Positions 53,331-64,000 of a stretch of 64,000 bases of DNA are shown one piece after another. Location of the stretch: NCBI RefSeq assembly GCF_000005505.3, contig NC_016131.3:7151501-7215500 (forward strand), in the 5' to 3' direction. The notes beneath the pieces were generated by a model, which did no database searches, was not told the DNA's origin, and saw only the letters and a program-made list of their open reading frames with translations. Position numbers and translations under genes: made by a program. The stretch is from Brachypodium distachyon. Taxonomy: Eukaryota > Streptophyta > Magnoliopsida > Poales > Poaceae. Every line of letters begins with the position of its first letter. The stretch's first letter is position 1.

Positions 53331-53888
53331 TTACTGTACTTTCGTGTCTCACAAAAACAATAGAGGTACGTGCATTTCGACTATATGGCCGACTTGCGTG
53401 GCTCTCACCTACACTCGCCCTTTGACTACACCAATGGCACATTAGTGTTATCGTACGGGTTTGGGAGATCAAATGTCTTTCGATTGATTCGGTGGTGCTC
53501 CTTGTTGTGTTTCGTGCTGACAACGTCGATGAGCGAGATCGTAATTTCTCCCTAATGTAGGTTTGTTTAGAACATATGGATTTTTGAAGGAAAAAAAAGG
53601 TTTTATTTCACTCTAGACACAAGGGTCTTTGATCCAAAAGCACACGACTTTGTTTGACTGGATTATCAGCCCAACTACTAGCACGCAACGAGAGTGAACT
53701 CTCCTGTAGTCAGTGCCGTCCAGCGTTCTTGGTGGGTAGTAGTAGCCGACGGCACATGACGCAATTTCCCGCATCACATCTCTATAGAGCTATTCTTGAG
53801 CTAACTGTGCATCAGTGGTTAAACAATATAGAGTTGCACTCTGCCCAATCTGAACGACGAACAATGTATACATACAACAAGTAATATT

Positions 53889-54018
53889 ACTGCTCCCCCC
53901 GTCCAACAAAGAATATCTCAACTTTAACTAAATTTGAATGCATCTATATACTAAGTCATGTCTAGATTCATTCAAATTTTAACAAACTTAAGACATCTTT
54001 TGTTGGACGGATGGAATA
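53889..54018. mobile_element. Stowaway-like MITE (TCCAACAAA family)
   Basis: CTCCCCCCGTCCAACAAAGA at the left pairs with TTTTGTTGGACGGATGGAAT at the right. It is the best-preserved of three copies (others at 495-619 and 47358-47400). Confidence 0.8.
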
Positions 54019-54633
54019 TTTAAATATACCTTTTTTGAGCCAAATGCGAATGCAGTTCAAATAAGCACGGCCGTTATAATACATCCACACATCACCCCAC
54101 GACGAGGCGATTCAATTCTGTTCGGATGAAATCATGAAACCAAAGTGCAAAGTTGCAAAGCAAGCAGTTTGAAAAGGCAAAATCCAACAACGAGTGTAAC
54201 GCTCCTATCATGATACTGTCACAGGAGTATCCCAAATTTACTTCTTTAATTCTTGGAGAACTTTTCTACTTCTGAGCTCGAAGGAAAAACATGTTATTCA
54301 ATTCATGGCCTCATGGGTAGGTTTCGAGATCCAGACCAATTCAACTTTCAACAGAGTCTTGTTCTTGTGACAAAAGAAAATACTCTATTGCATTCCTCCA
54401 CAGAGGGGGGGCTTGAGACGGAATAGGTTTGTGGACGTCATCCAAAATATAGAAGTATTCATTGTTGCATGATGTAATTTATCTAACTGATGTCAATACT
54501 CAATAACAGCAGCCATGCACCCCAAATGGCCAACACACGTCGCAAGCGTGGAGCCCAGAGACAACATCGAGCTAGTGAAAAAAAAACAGAATTGGTCATG
54601 CATGCTAAAACGCGGTCGGCTCTAAACACATCT

Positions 54634-54823
54634 TACTCCCTCTGTCCGCTTTCATGAGGCGTGATTCATTTTGCTGGTAGCCCACAAATAGCAGGCGTAT
54701 AGTGAAGTCATCCAATCAAAAAGACATGCATGCAAAAGTGGTCCAATCAATAAAAGAGTAGGAGATTTTTTTGGTACTAGTGAAAACACTATTCACGCCT
54801 GGTATAGGCGGACGGAGGGAGTA
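54634..54823. mobile_element. Stowaway-like MITE, about 190 bp
   Basis: Ends TACTCCCTCTGTCCGC and GCGGACGGAGGGAGTA are exact inverses apart from one base. The interior is a different sequence from the other families here (CATGAGGCGTGATTC). Confidence 0.85.
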
Positions 54824-54869
54824 CGATAATCTTTCGAAAACCCACTTTGGCTCCTGAGATCCAGTGCTG

Positions 54870-55175
54870 CCTATAGTTCAAACTTCATTAAATTCAGTTT
54901 CAAAAAAATTTGATGCAGTGTTAATGTAGATGTATACTATATATCTGTATATTTTCGTGTAAAGATACATTGATTTGTGGTCTGTACAAAAATAACAAAT
55001 CTGATGATGTACAATAGCGGTATTATACATATCCAGATTTGTTATTTTTGCACAGACCACAAATCAATGTATCTTTAAACGAAAATGTACAGATATGTAG
55101 TATACATCTATACTAACACTACAAAAAAAATTCAGATTTTTTGAAAATGATTTTCATGAAGCTAAAACTAGCTAT
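54870..55175. mobile_element. Long-hairpin MITE upstream of the ACC synthase gene
   Basis: Two arms of at least 105 bp (54898-55003 and 55034-55146), with weaker pairing extending outward about 30 bp, face each other around a 30-bp loop. Matched cores include AAAGATACATTGATTTGTGG and AACAAATCTG. No coding capacity. It ends about 300 bp before the TATA box of the ACC synthase gene. Confidence 0.8.
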
Positions 55176-55683
55176 TACCGCTGTTACTGTTCGGGAAACC
55201 GCGGCCGTTCGTGTCCGCACCAGGAAACCGCGGACCCTTTACAACGATTTCCCCGGCGGGCAACAAAGAACACAACACGCAAAACTGTTCTGCTAATTGA
55301 GAAGCAAACCACGCTATTTAGCCACTCCTATCGAAAATCCCTGCTGTACATATATGTGCTCTGACGTTAACCCCTCCCTCCGATCCCGCTTGCTGTCAAA
55401 CGCCGCTTCCTCGACACAAAAAAACAAGAGGAAAATGACACTCTCCCTCCCTGCGCTCCTCACCGGCCACCTATATATATGCCCGAGCTCCGGACCTTGG
55501 GAGGCACCAAGACATCAGCTACCTCCTGTCCTCACTCCTCTTCCCTCGGTTGCTGCTTTCCCAGCTCAGCTCAGTCTCAGCACTCGAATTAACGCGCGCT
55601 TTCCTAGCTTCTACAGCCTTCCGGTTCCAATTTCAAACCCAGCCCAAGCACGCGCGCAGCATTAGTTGACCGAGTGTGACAGG
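55176..55683 (+). promoter_or_regulatory. Core promoter and 5' leader of the ACC synthase gene
   Basis: A clear TATA box (CTATATATAT, 55471-55480) lies 204 bp before the ATG, predicting transcription from about 55505. The leader is pyrimidine-rich. An upstream GC-rich stretch (55195-55260) separates it from the hairpin element. Confidence 0.75.
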
Positions 55684-57516
55684 ATGGTGAGCAAGGTCGC
55701 CGACGAGCCGCAGATGCTGTCGAAGAAGGCCGGATGCAACAGCCACGGCCAGGACTCGTCCTACTTCCTGGGATGGGAGGAGTACGAGAAGAACCCCTTC
55801 GACCCCGTCACCAACCCCACTGGCATCATCCAGATGGGCCTCGCCGAGAACCAGGTAAGAACAAAAGCAAACAATAATCCTAGTGTTCTAGCTCGCGTTA
55901 GCTAGAGCTGCCGTGTGTCTGACAAAGTTAGCACACTGGACTCGTTTGCAGCTGTCGTTCGACTTGGTGGAGGACTGGCTGGAGAAGAACCCGGACGCGC
56001 TCGGGCTCCGTCGGGAAGGCGCCTCCGTCTTACGCGAGCTCGCGCTCTTCCAGGACTACCACGGCCTCCCCGCCTTCAAGAATGTAATTTCCTCGCCACT
56101 TGGCAGAGTCGCTGTAGCAAAAGAATGTGGCAATACGGTCAAAGTCTGACTCGCGGCACGTGACTTTGCACAGGCATTGGCGAGGTTCATGTCGGAGCAG
56201 CGCGGGTACAAGGTGGCGTTCGCCCCCAGCAACATCGTGCTCACCGCCGGCGCCACCTCGGCTAACGAGGCGCTCATGTTCTGCCTTGCCGACCAGGGCG
56301 ACGCCTTCCTCATCCCCACCCCGTACTACCCAGGGTATGTTAACAACAAGAAATCTTTCCACGTTACGCGCGCGCAGCACCTGCTGCAGTGCACACATTT
56401 ACTGCTAGCTAGCTAGCCAGTTCCATGTGCCACCTACGTGCATGTGGGGCGCGCGACCCCTCGTCACGTTACTTTTTTTAACTTGCAACATGTACAGACG
56501 GCTAACCTTTGCTTACGTCACGCTGACGCAGGTTCGACCGGGACCTGAAGTGGCGCACCGGGGCCGAGATCGTGCCGGTGCACTGCACGAGCGGCAACGG
56601 GTTCCGCGTGACGCGCGCGGCGCTGGACGACGCGTACCGGCGCGCCCAGAAGCGGCGCCTGCGCGTCAAGGGCGTCCTCATCACCAACCCCTCAAACCCT
56701 CTGGGCACCGCCGTGCCACGCGCCGACCTCGAGATGATCCTCGACTTCGTCGCTGCCAAGGGCATCCACCTCGTCAGCGACGAGATCTACTCCGGCACGG
56801 CCTTCGTCCCCGACTCCTTCGTCAGCGTCCTCGAGGTCCTGCCCAGCACGCGCGCCATGGCCGACCGCGTGCACGTGGTGTATAGTTTGTCCAAGGACCT
56901 GGGCCTCCCGGGGTTCCGCGTGGGCGCCATCTACTCCTCCAACCCGGGCGTCGTCTCGGCGGCCACCAAGATGTCCAGCTTCGGGCTCATGTCCTCCCAG
57001 ACGCAGCACCTCCTGGCCGCTCTCCTGGGCGACAAGGACTTCACCCGAAAGTACCTGGCCGAGAACAAGCGCCGGATCAGGGAGCGGCGGGACCAGCTTG
57101 TCGACGGGCTCAAGGAGATCGGCATTGCGTGCCTGGACAGCAACGCGGGGCTCTTCTGCTGGGTGGACATGGGCCACCTGATGACGCAGCACGGGCGGTC
57201 GTTCGAGGGGGAAATGGCGCTGTGGAAGAAGGTGGTGTTCGAGGTCGGGCTCAACATCTCCCCCGGGTCGTCGTGCCACTGCCGCGAGCCCGGGTGGTTC
57301 CGCGTCTGCTTCGCCAACATGTCCGCCAAGACGCTCGACGTCGCCATGCAGCGCCTCAGGGCCTTCGTCGAGACCACAACAAACAGCAAAGGAGGAAGTG
57401 CTCTGCGCCGCGCCCCCGCGGCTCCTGCCAGGAGCATGAGCTGCCCGCTGGCCATGAACATGAAGTGGGCGCTCCGGCTCACCCCGGTCTCCGCCGACCG
57501 GAAGGCCGAGCGGTAG
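55684..57516 (+). CDS. ACS: 1-aminocyclopropane-1-carboxylate (ACC) synthase, type 2
   Basis: Four exons (55684-55854, 55952-56083, 56174-56334, 56532-57516) give 482 residues, the usual length. The enzyme makes ACC, the ethylene precursor, from S-adenosylmethionine in the cytosol using pyridoxal phosphate. Visible landmarks: GLAENQLSFDL at the exon 1-2 join, Tyr93, [12 protein letters not shown] (152-163), NPSNPLG (207-213), SDEIYSG (237-243), the PLP-binding lysine in [12 protein letters not shown] (Lys276) and the carboxylate-binding Arg412 in [11 protein letters not shown]. The C-terminal tail ([17 protein letters not shown]) matches the TOE region of type-2 enzymes, which ETO1/EOL proteins bind to direct degradation. 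It lacks the long Ser-rich MAPK tail of type 1. Thr472 stands where a calcium-dependent kinase Ser is usual. The coding DNA is strongly GC-rich. An AATAAATAAAC polyadenylation-like signal lies near 57943. Confidence 0.95.
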
Positions 57517-59343
57517 AGACTGCTGCTGCTGCGTTACGTAACGTAGCTAGTGTTGATAAATTACCTACCACGTACGGTACGATCGAGCACACACACACCT
57601 TGATTAGTCAGAACCATTACGGCCTATGTCCATAGGTAAATAGTGCTACATACTGCTACGGACACTATACTCCTAGTACGCCAGTAGCCGATTCTTTTGG
57701 TTTCTTTGTAATTTTTGCTGTATACCCACCATTTTTCCTCGGCGCACCGGATATAGACACCGAGGTGCCCGAGGTTCAGTGCTGTATTTACATTTTCGCG
57801 GTACGGTAGGAGAGGAGCTAGACACCCATGCATCGATCGACCGATCCATCGGTATCGGATCGTGTATTTTTTACCGGGAGTACAACTCTTTGGAGTTTTC
57901 CGGTTGTTCGCTGTATCATTGCTCCCCGGTTGTTATTGGTCAATAAATAAACTGCGTACTTACTGCACTGTACTACTCGATCGCTCCCATGGACATGAGA
58001 TCGCCACTTGCACATACCCGATCCCCGTCGCTGTCATGTGAAGTCAAACCGGATCGAACCACTTGGAGAGCGGCGTTTTCAATGCTCTAGCTAGTCTCAT
58101 CTCAGCTGCTTGCCTAAACGAGTCTACGCTCTCTTGGTTGTGATGATTAATGATATGTTTGTCTTTAATTACGGCCGGCGCGCGGCGTCGTCGTCTCGCC
58201 CACATGCCACCCACGAGCCAACGGCCGTGACCACCTGCTTGCTTGTTTAAACAGAACGGAGTCTGCTGGACATTCGGCCGCGCGCGCCACGCCGGGCCTG
58301 CATGCGCAGCAGACTGCAGTTGCGCCGTCCGTGTGGTCCGCGCTGCCATATGGTGTTGGTGTGTCTCATACATGACGCACGCAGACCAAACAAATGATGG
58401 ACTACTCCACTACGAGACATATCCACATAAGAGTAATTATGGTGAAGAAGACGGTCGCGCACTTGGGCGTGGCGAGTGTGAAATGTAAGTACGCTTAAGA
58501 AAGACAATTAATCCCGACTTGTTTTTAACAGGAGCCAAAAGGTGAAGTTTTTGTTACAATATATGCTGGTGGGCAAGAACAAATTTGTTCGGATCAGTGC
58601 ATGGCACGCACCCAACAGGTACTAGTACTACGACACATGGGGATGGGAGAGTGGAATGAGACCACGTTCGAAGCGTACGCATGTTAACCCAAATCGGACG
58701 AGGAATTTTATGGGAGGAGAGATTGACTCGATCGGGGTCGGTCAGTGAGATCGAAGAAGCACGCCACATGGGTCTCACCCCCGTCCGGCACGCACGCAGC
58801 AGCCCAGCACAGGAACCGACCTGGCATGAGCGCCGCGGAAGATGTCTGGACCCGCCCCAAAGGGGAAAATCACTTGACCCACCATCGATCACCGGCTTCT
58901 TCTTCATCTCGTACGTCCTGCTCCTCTATCTTGCTACTGTTTACTGCTCGATCAATCCACTCGTCTCCCTTATCTTCAAGGACCCCTCGATCGTTCTGCG
59001 TGCAGTTTTGCACCAATTATTCCCACCACTACTTCTATCTGCTGCTCTGACTCACATGCCCTTCCTTATCGGGGGTCACGTTTGCTATTTCGAGTTATCA
59101 AGATGAGTGTGAGTGTGGTTCCGGTACGGGCAGGGCCAATGGGACAACGTCGGTATGTACCAGCTGCAGTACTGGAGAACAACTGGTAGAAATGATGTAG
59201 AGAATGCACGTCGACTTTTCGTCGGAGGGACATGCATCTCGATAAGGTGATGTATACTTGTGTAGGGTTACCTCTACATGCGACTCATATAATGCAAGGG
59301 CTCTATGGTACAAATTAGCTTTGTTCAGCACTGCCCAATACGG
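57517..59343. other. Intergenic region downstream of ACC synthase
   Basis: The first ~440 bp are the likely 3' untranslated region, ending after the AATAAATAAAC motif near 57943. The rest shows only short open frames without domains. Confidence 0.55.
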
Positions 59344-59508
59344 TACTCCCTCCAATACATAATAAGTGTTTTGGATTTAGTACAACCGATCCATAAAAAA
59401 TGTGAGTTTAGTATTCTCTCCGATTCAAAAAAGTGTCATCCACTTAGTACAAAATTTATTCTAACTTGGTATAAAATGGAAGATAATTTTTATGAATCGG
59501 AGGGAGTA
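59344..59508. mobile_element. Two adjoining Stowaway-like MITEs, the first truncated
   Basis: A left half (TACTCCCTCCAATACATAAT) is interrupted or followed at 59412 by a complete element with ends TCTCTCCGATTCAAAAAAGT and ATGAATCGGAGGGAGTA. Confidence 0.75.
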
Positions 59509-60078
59509 CAATAACTTTGTACTAAACTTTCTCTGATGTAGTATGCCATTGTACTGTGGTGAGTGATGTAAACTTTCTCTGATGTAGTTTTCTTTCTTTC
59601 TTTCTCGACCGACTTTTGTGGGAGCGCCGATATGGGTTACCGCAATCCCCTTAGCTTTCCGAGCCCACGCATATTTCGAAGCTTCCTAATCCTACCCCCC
59701 GCCTGAATTGCGTCACCTACCCAGCTTCTAAAAACTAGTCTATCCACTCGACGCGCTTTTTTCTCTTAATCTACACACATCTAGCTAGCTCTGTATATAC
59801 GATCGTGTGTGGCGATCAGGATATGCGGCCATGGTTTGTTAGGCTTTGCCCATCATCCCCGTGTCAAGAGCGTGACGCTGTCTCGCCCCCACCGCCGGAC
59901 CGGATCGAGCCGAGGCCTTGGACCGTTCCAGATTTGGCAATCCCTTTTCACGCCCACCTGTCGATGCGCTGATAAAACCATGGCTTGGCTTGGACATAAA
60001 TCCAAATCCGATTCAAGTCGCCGTATATACGCGCGCCATGCATCGATATATACATGGATTATATAGGCAAAATATCCG
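59509..60078. other. Intergenic DNA
   Basis: Mixed-composition DNA with a short TTTC microsatellite at about 59589. I see nothing else in it. Confidence 0.5.
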
Positions 60079-60449
60079 GTGAAAACCACCTCTACGGTGC
60101 AAACTGCGAAAACTCCATCGAAAAATATTTAAAAAATTATCGAAAAAATTACATATGTTAGAAAAGTGATGTTTTATTTATGTGCAAAATTTCAAGTCCA
60201 AACTCAATGGCATTTGGTAGCAGCGAAAAAAACAAATTCTACATGAATAGTGATCTTTCAATGTCAGACACTATTCATCGTAAATTTCTCTTTTTAATTC
60301 CTTTCAAATGATTTTGACTTTGAACTTGAAATTTTGCAGGTTTGTAGAACATCACACTCCCAACATATGGTGTTTTTGTAGATTTTTTTGAAACTTTTAA
60401 ACATGATTTTCGTGAAATTTGCACGGTTTGCACCGAATGAAGATTTTCA
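60079..60449. mobile_element. TIR element, about 370 bp
   Basis: The ends GAAAACCACCTCTACGGTGC and GCACCGAATGAAGATTTTC pair as imperfect inverted repeats of about 30 bp. Internal halves also pair (GCAAAATTTCAAGTCCAAAC with TTGAACTTGAAATTTTGC). No coding capacity. Superfamily uncertain. Confidence 0.65.
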
Positions 60450-61690
60450 ACAGATACACCGCCGATTATATATGCCGTATTTATCTTTCCTAGGAGGAGG
60501 CAGTTTGTAAACACTGTCACAGTGTACTACTCCTACTTACTAAATGAACATTGTCATAATTTTATAAATTTATGTTCGTGTGTGGTAAAATGAACCGAAC
60601 AGCAGGAGCGCGTCGATGCGGCCTCATTTTACCGGAGATACCTATGTTCAGCCATGCGTCAATTATTGGAGCCAGTGCGTGCTCGTGCCGGCCGGATCGA
60701 ATGATCGATGGATGGACCAAAGACTTGCGTGGCGAGTCTGCGGAACATAAATACGCAGTGACTTCGAGTTGTTGTGTGTCACGATGTGGCTGGTATAGGC
60801 AACATGAATGTGTCAGTTGTGACAAAAAAACAAGTGCAACTACACTGATCAGAGCAAGAACAGAGCAGATCCGCAAAACTCTAGTAGAGAATATACTTTT
60901 CTTAAGTTTACAGCATCCTGATTCCTCAACAAGATGACATCCCATTGACTGTTTGCAAATCAGATAATAGCAGAATAAGCAAGGCATGTGTGATCCACTT
61001 TATCTACACTTTTTTTTTTTTGAAAACCACTTTATCTACACTTGTTACCCAGAAGAAAGTTTGAGTGGGGACAGAAAGTTTTCATCACTTGGGCACTTCT
61101 TTTGTAAATCCAAGGGCTTGCATATTTTTCTGGGAAAAAGGAAAACTGCCAATGTGAGTGGACCCACTCAGTCGTCTTAGGATCCGTCCCTGTGCTTGCT
61201 GTCACATGGACACACACATGCGAGTGTGCTCCATAAGACACGCTTACGATTTTTCGATGGAAGTGGACCAGACCCAGAGTTTGTCCAATTGAGGTGGTTA
61301 GTTTTTTTTTATGAAATCAGTTCACTCGGATTTAGGTTTAAGCTAAAAAGCAAAGTTCACTACGATTTAATTAAGTCGTAAACTGATTTGGTACGGGTAC
61401 TCAAGTTTAGATTTATTATGCGATTTTACCAGATGATTACCAACTCTCGTAAATGCTCATAGGGGTAGCGTGTGATGTCTTAAGTTGTTTCTCAAAAAAT
61501 TAGTTGTACAAAACGAAACACTGTCACATCTAAAAAGAGGCTAGGGATAAAATCACGAAATTTACTAAATTATTACTAGAGATAAAGTATTCTCATGTCT
61601 GTATAAAATGTGAGCATCGTGATTTGAATCCTGATGGATGTAGTCATTTGCACATAATTCCACTACTCATGGCATGTGGATTTTTTGTTT
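60450..61690. other. Intergenic DNA
   Basis: AT-rich DNA with no supportable gene. A T-run at 61010-61020 is flanked by CCACTTTATCTACACTT on both sides, which suggests a small insertion with a duplicated flank. Confidence 0.45.
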
Positions 61691-61694
61691 TTAC

Positions 61695-62960
61695 TGTTGG
61701 GATGCACATACTGAGCATGTCTAATCGCTTACTTTGTAGGTATCACTTATTTTAGTTTGATCTTATTCTGAAGGTACAATATTTCTTCCCAAGATCTTAA
61801 AAGCGCGATCATTTTACATCTTTCTAAGATGCTATCTTTGGACAACTCAATTTGTCAAAGAAAAACAAGAGTTGGTAAATGAAGAAACTAGAACATCCAA
61901 GTTTTTGCACCGACACCCTTCAATTCCTCCATAGTTCATGTCTCGCATTTAAGGTGTCTTGTCGCACAAACTTGAAATCTTTGGAAATTACCGAAGTAAA
62001 AAAAATGTACAAAATTATTTAAAGTGCACACATTCATTTTTTCTCTCTTCAAAATATGCCCTAAATGAATGGATATCAGAAGACTAATAGCTTAATGAAA
62101 ATGTGCTCGGCATGTCCGATTGCTTAGTTCGTAGTTTATCACTTACCAATCTGGTATTTTTCCGAAAAATATTGTTTTCCCTAGATCTTTAAAACGGTGG
62201 CCCTCTTAAAATCTTTCTAAGATGCTATATTTGGACGACTCTATCCACTCATTTCAAAATAAGCCATAAATAAAATGATAACAAAAGATGGAGACTTAAT
62301 AAAAATGTGCTTAGCGTGTCTGATTGCTTCGTAGTATCATTTATTAGTTTGTCTTGTTCTGAATGTTGAGTTTGTACTGAATATGTCTATAGGGTTACAA
62401 TTGGACTTGGCAATAGCGGAGGGTTAGGTGTTGGATCGAGTCGATCACTTGTAACCCTGGTCTAATATATAAAAGGACCACGGGGTAACCAAATAGATAG
62501 ACAAACTGGTAGACATAGACATGTAAGGGCTGTCGAAAGTACTCGACGATTTTGTTGCCATGCTTGTATTATGTTGATTTAACACACAGGATGAGCGCAC
62601 GAGCAAGGGCTCCCAAAGATGTAGGCTTCGGCCGAACACTGTTACCCAACATCACCTCGTCGTTTCTACTTTCTGCAATTTTCTCCGAGGATCTTACGCC
62701 TAATTTCGTAACATTGAAGGTGCACAAGTTCTTCCCAAGATCCAAAAGCGTGGTCCTTTTACTCTTTCTAAGATGCTATCTTTGGACGACTCAACTCGTC
62801 AAATCAAAGCATCAGTTGGTAAATGGAGAAACTAGAACAAAACCTAATGTTTGCACCGGCACCCTTCAATTCGTCCACATTTCTTGTCTCGCGTTTAGGT
62901 GTCTTCTCTTGTCACGACAGACTCATCCCACTGAAAAAATGCAGAACAGCAACGTAAAAG
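61695..62960. repeat. Three degenerate direct copies of a ~250-bp repeat
   Basis: Copies at about 61695-61980, 62100-62350 and 62690-62940 share CTTTCTAAGATGCTATCTTT, GGACGACTC and CACCCTTCAATTC (in the first and third). The same order of motifs in each suggests old tandem duplications, perhaps of a transposon end. No protein is recognised. Confidence 0.65.
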
Positions 62961-64000
62961 TTTTTTCTAAATAATATGCCTTAAACAAAGGATATGACAA
63001 GACACATAGGTTAATTTAAATTGTGCGTTCCATGCATTTCTGGAGTTGTAGCTTGATGAGTTCCATACATTCTTCAATGGAGTATAAATTTTCTGCATTT
63101 TCCAAGAGGCCAAAATCCTCGCGTTAATTAGATCAAACGATGTGTAACAATGTATACTAAGTTTTACTGCCGGTAGAAAAAGTATGAAAGGAATTTCTCT
63201 ATTGCTTAAAGCACCATTGCACCAACACAGTTCAGATATGATTCTTTCTGGCATGTGCTAATTATCAGGTACCCTAGTTCTAGTCCTAGGTATTGCGGCA
63301 GCAACTAGCTTCAATAGATGGAGTATATATTTGAAAAGGCAAAAGTCACCACTGTGTGCTGACGAAACGAGTCGACGGAGCAAGCTTCAAGATTGAACAA
63401 GTGCTCCCGCAGTCAAATCGACCGACCCACCCACATGGTCGCGCGGATCTAGGCCAAGCCAGAAATCGCGGGCAGGACAGGCAGGATCTTGGTACGAGAA
63501 GCTGCGGCAACTGAGAAATATTTTCGCCGGTTAGCTTGCGTGGTCAGCTAGCTAGATGTCTATCGAATCACGACGTACGTCGCTTGCGGTGCAAAGGCGC
63601 AAAATCCGGTGCAAATCGTCAGATTTGAAGGGACATCCCGTTGTCCGTTATTGTGGTCGTGGTGGATGGTTTGCGCTACGGTCGCTACGCGCACGCCGAT
63701 ACGGACGTGGCGACTGGATGGCGTTGTGTGCCAGTGATTTTCTACATGCATGTATCCTATCGATACATTTATATTTAAATAAATTCAAGTCATTTAATTT
63801 TCACGCTACCTGTTGCATTTGCCGATCGGATATATATATGCATTATTTCCTCTGTTTTTTCCTCCTTGGGATAAGCCGTCTGTGGTTCCGGAAGAGGTAT
63901 TATGAACGAAGACAATCTTATGAACGGAGTGAGTATATAAGATACAAAATACCATGGGTGTCACCTGGCTAACAAGTAGGCAACAAGAGGAGGCAGAGGG
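62961..64000. other. Intergenic DNA to the end of the window
   Basis: AT-rich with a short GC-rich stretch at 63360-63730. The open frame at about 63556-63972 has no recognised domain and mixes low-complexity with unrelated sequence. No gene is called. Confidence 0.5.

Noticed and set aside
55666..55683. An upstream start for ACC synthase at 55666
   Set aside because: That codon is TTG; the first ATG, at 55684, gives the usual ACS N terminus.
56692..57279. A 195-codon minus-strand frame inside ACC synthase
   Set aside because: A shadow of GC-rich exon 4.

Overview
The window is nuclear DNA of a grass, most probably a pooid such as Brachypodium; that assignment is inference. It rests on intron-rich genes with GT-AG splicing, GC-rich first exons, many Stowaway-type MITEs with CTCCCTC/GAGGGAG ends and TA target duplications, tRNA-derived SINEs, and a density of about one gene per 8 kb. 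An ACC synthase gene lies in the same block as a DEAD-box helicase of the RH16/DBP9 type, which recalls rice chromosome 3L. That synteny is from memory and unchecked.

Seven gene models could be assembled exon by exon with frames that close exactly, plus one single-exon gene. From left to right they are: a bHLH transcription factor (5331-7001, +, 326 aa); a DEAD-box RNA helicase (8110-16789, -, 653 aa, 15 exons); a small helix-hairpin-helix protein (17151-19005, +, 209 aa), divergent from the helicase over a 361-bp promoter; a single-exon P-type PPR protein (21209-23011, -, 600 aa); a membrane-anchored J-domain protein (23702-27443, -, 239 aa); an organellar HflX-type GTPase (28921-36042, +, 591 aa, 13 exons); an F-box gene (38850-40840, -) whose first three exons appear to come from a CDT2/DTL gene; and a type-2 ACC synthase (55684-57516, +, 482 aa).

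The right half is repeat-rich. A complete 1.32-kb MULE with ~180-bp terminal inverted repeats and a perfect 9-bp target duplication lies at 41811-43150. Around it are two copies of an unclassified repeat family (a third copy lies just downstream of the HflX gene), two tRNA-derived SINEs, Harbinger/Tourist-like elements and many Stowaway elements. A long hairpin element lies about 0.5 kb upstream of the ACC synthase gene. The last 6 kb hold no gene I can support.

The observation most worth following is the CDT2/DTL-F-box chimera. The F-box reading frame has no ATG before the F-box and has an in-frame stop at its 5' splice acceptor. Three small upstream exons, starting from a CDT2-like ATG, splice into it in frame. 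A second is a 60-bp tandem duplication in the helicase that duplicates a 5' splice site; use of the outer copy would put a stop codon in the mRNA. No CRISPR array, rRNA, tRNA gene or prokaryotic defence system is present.
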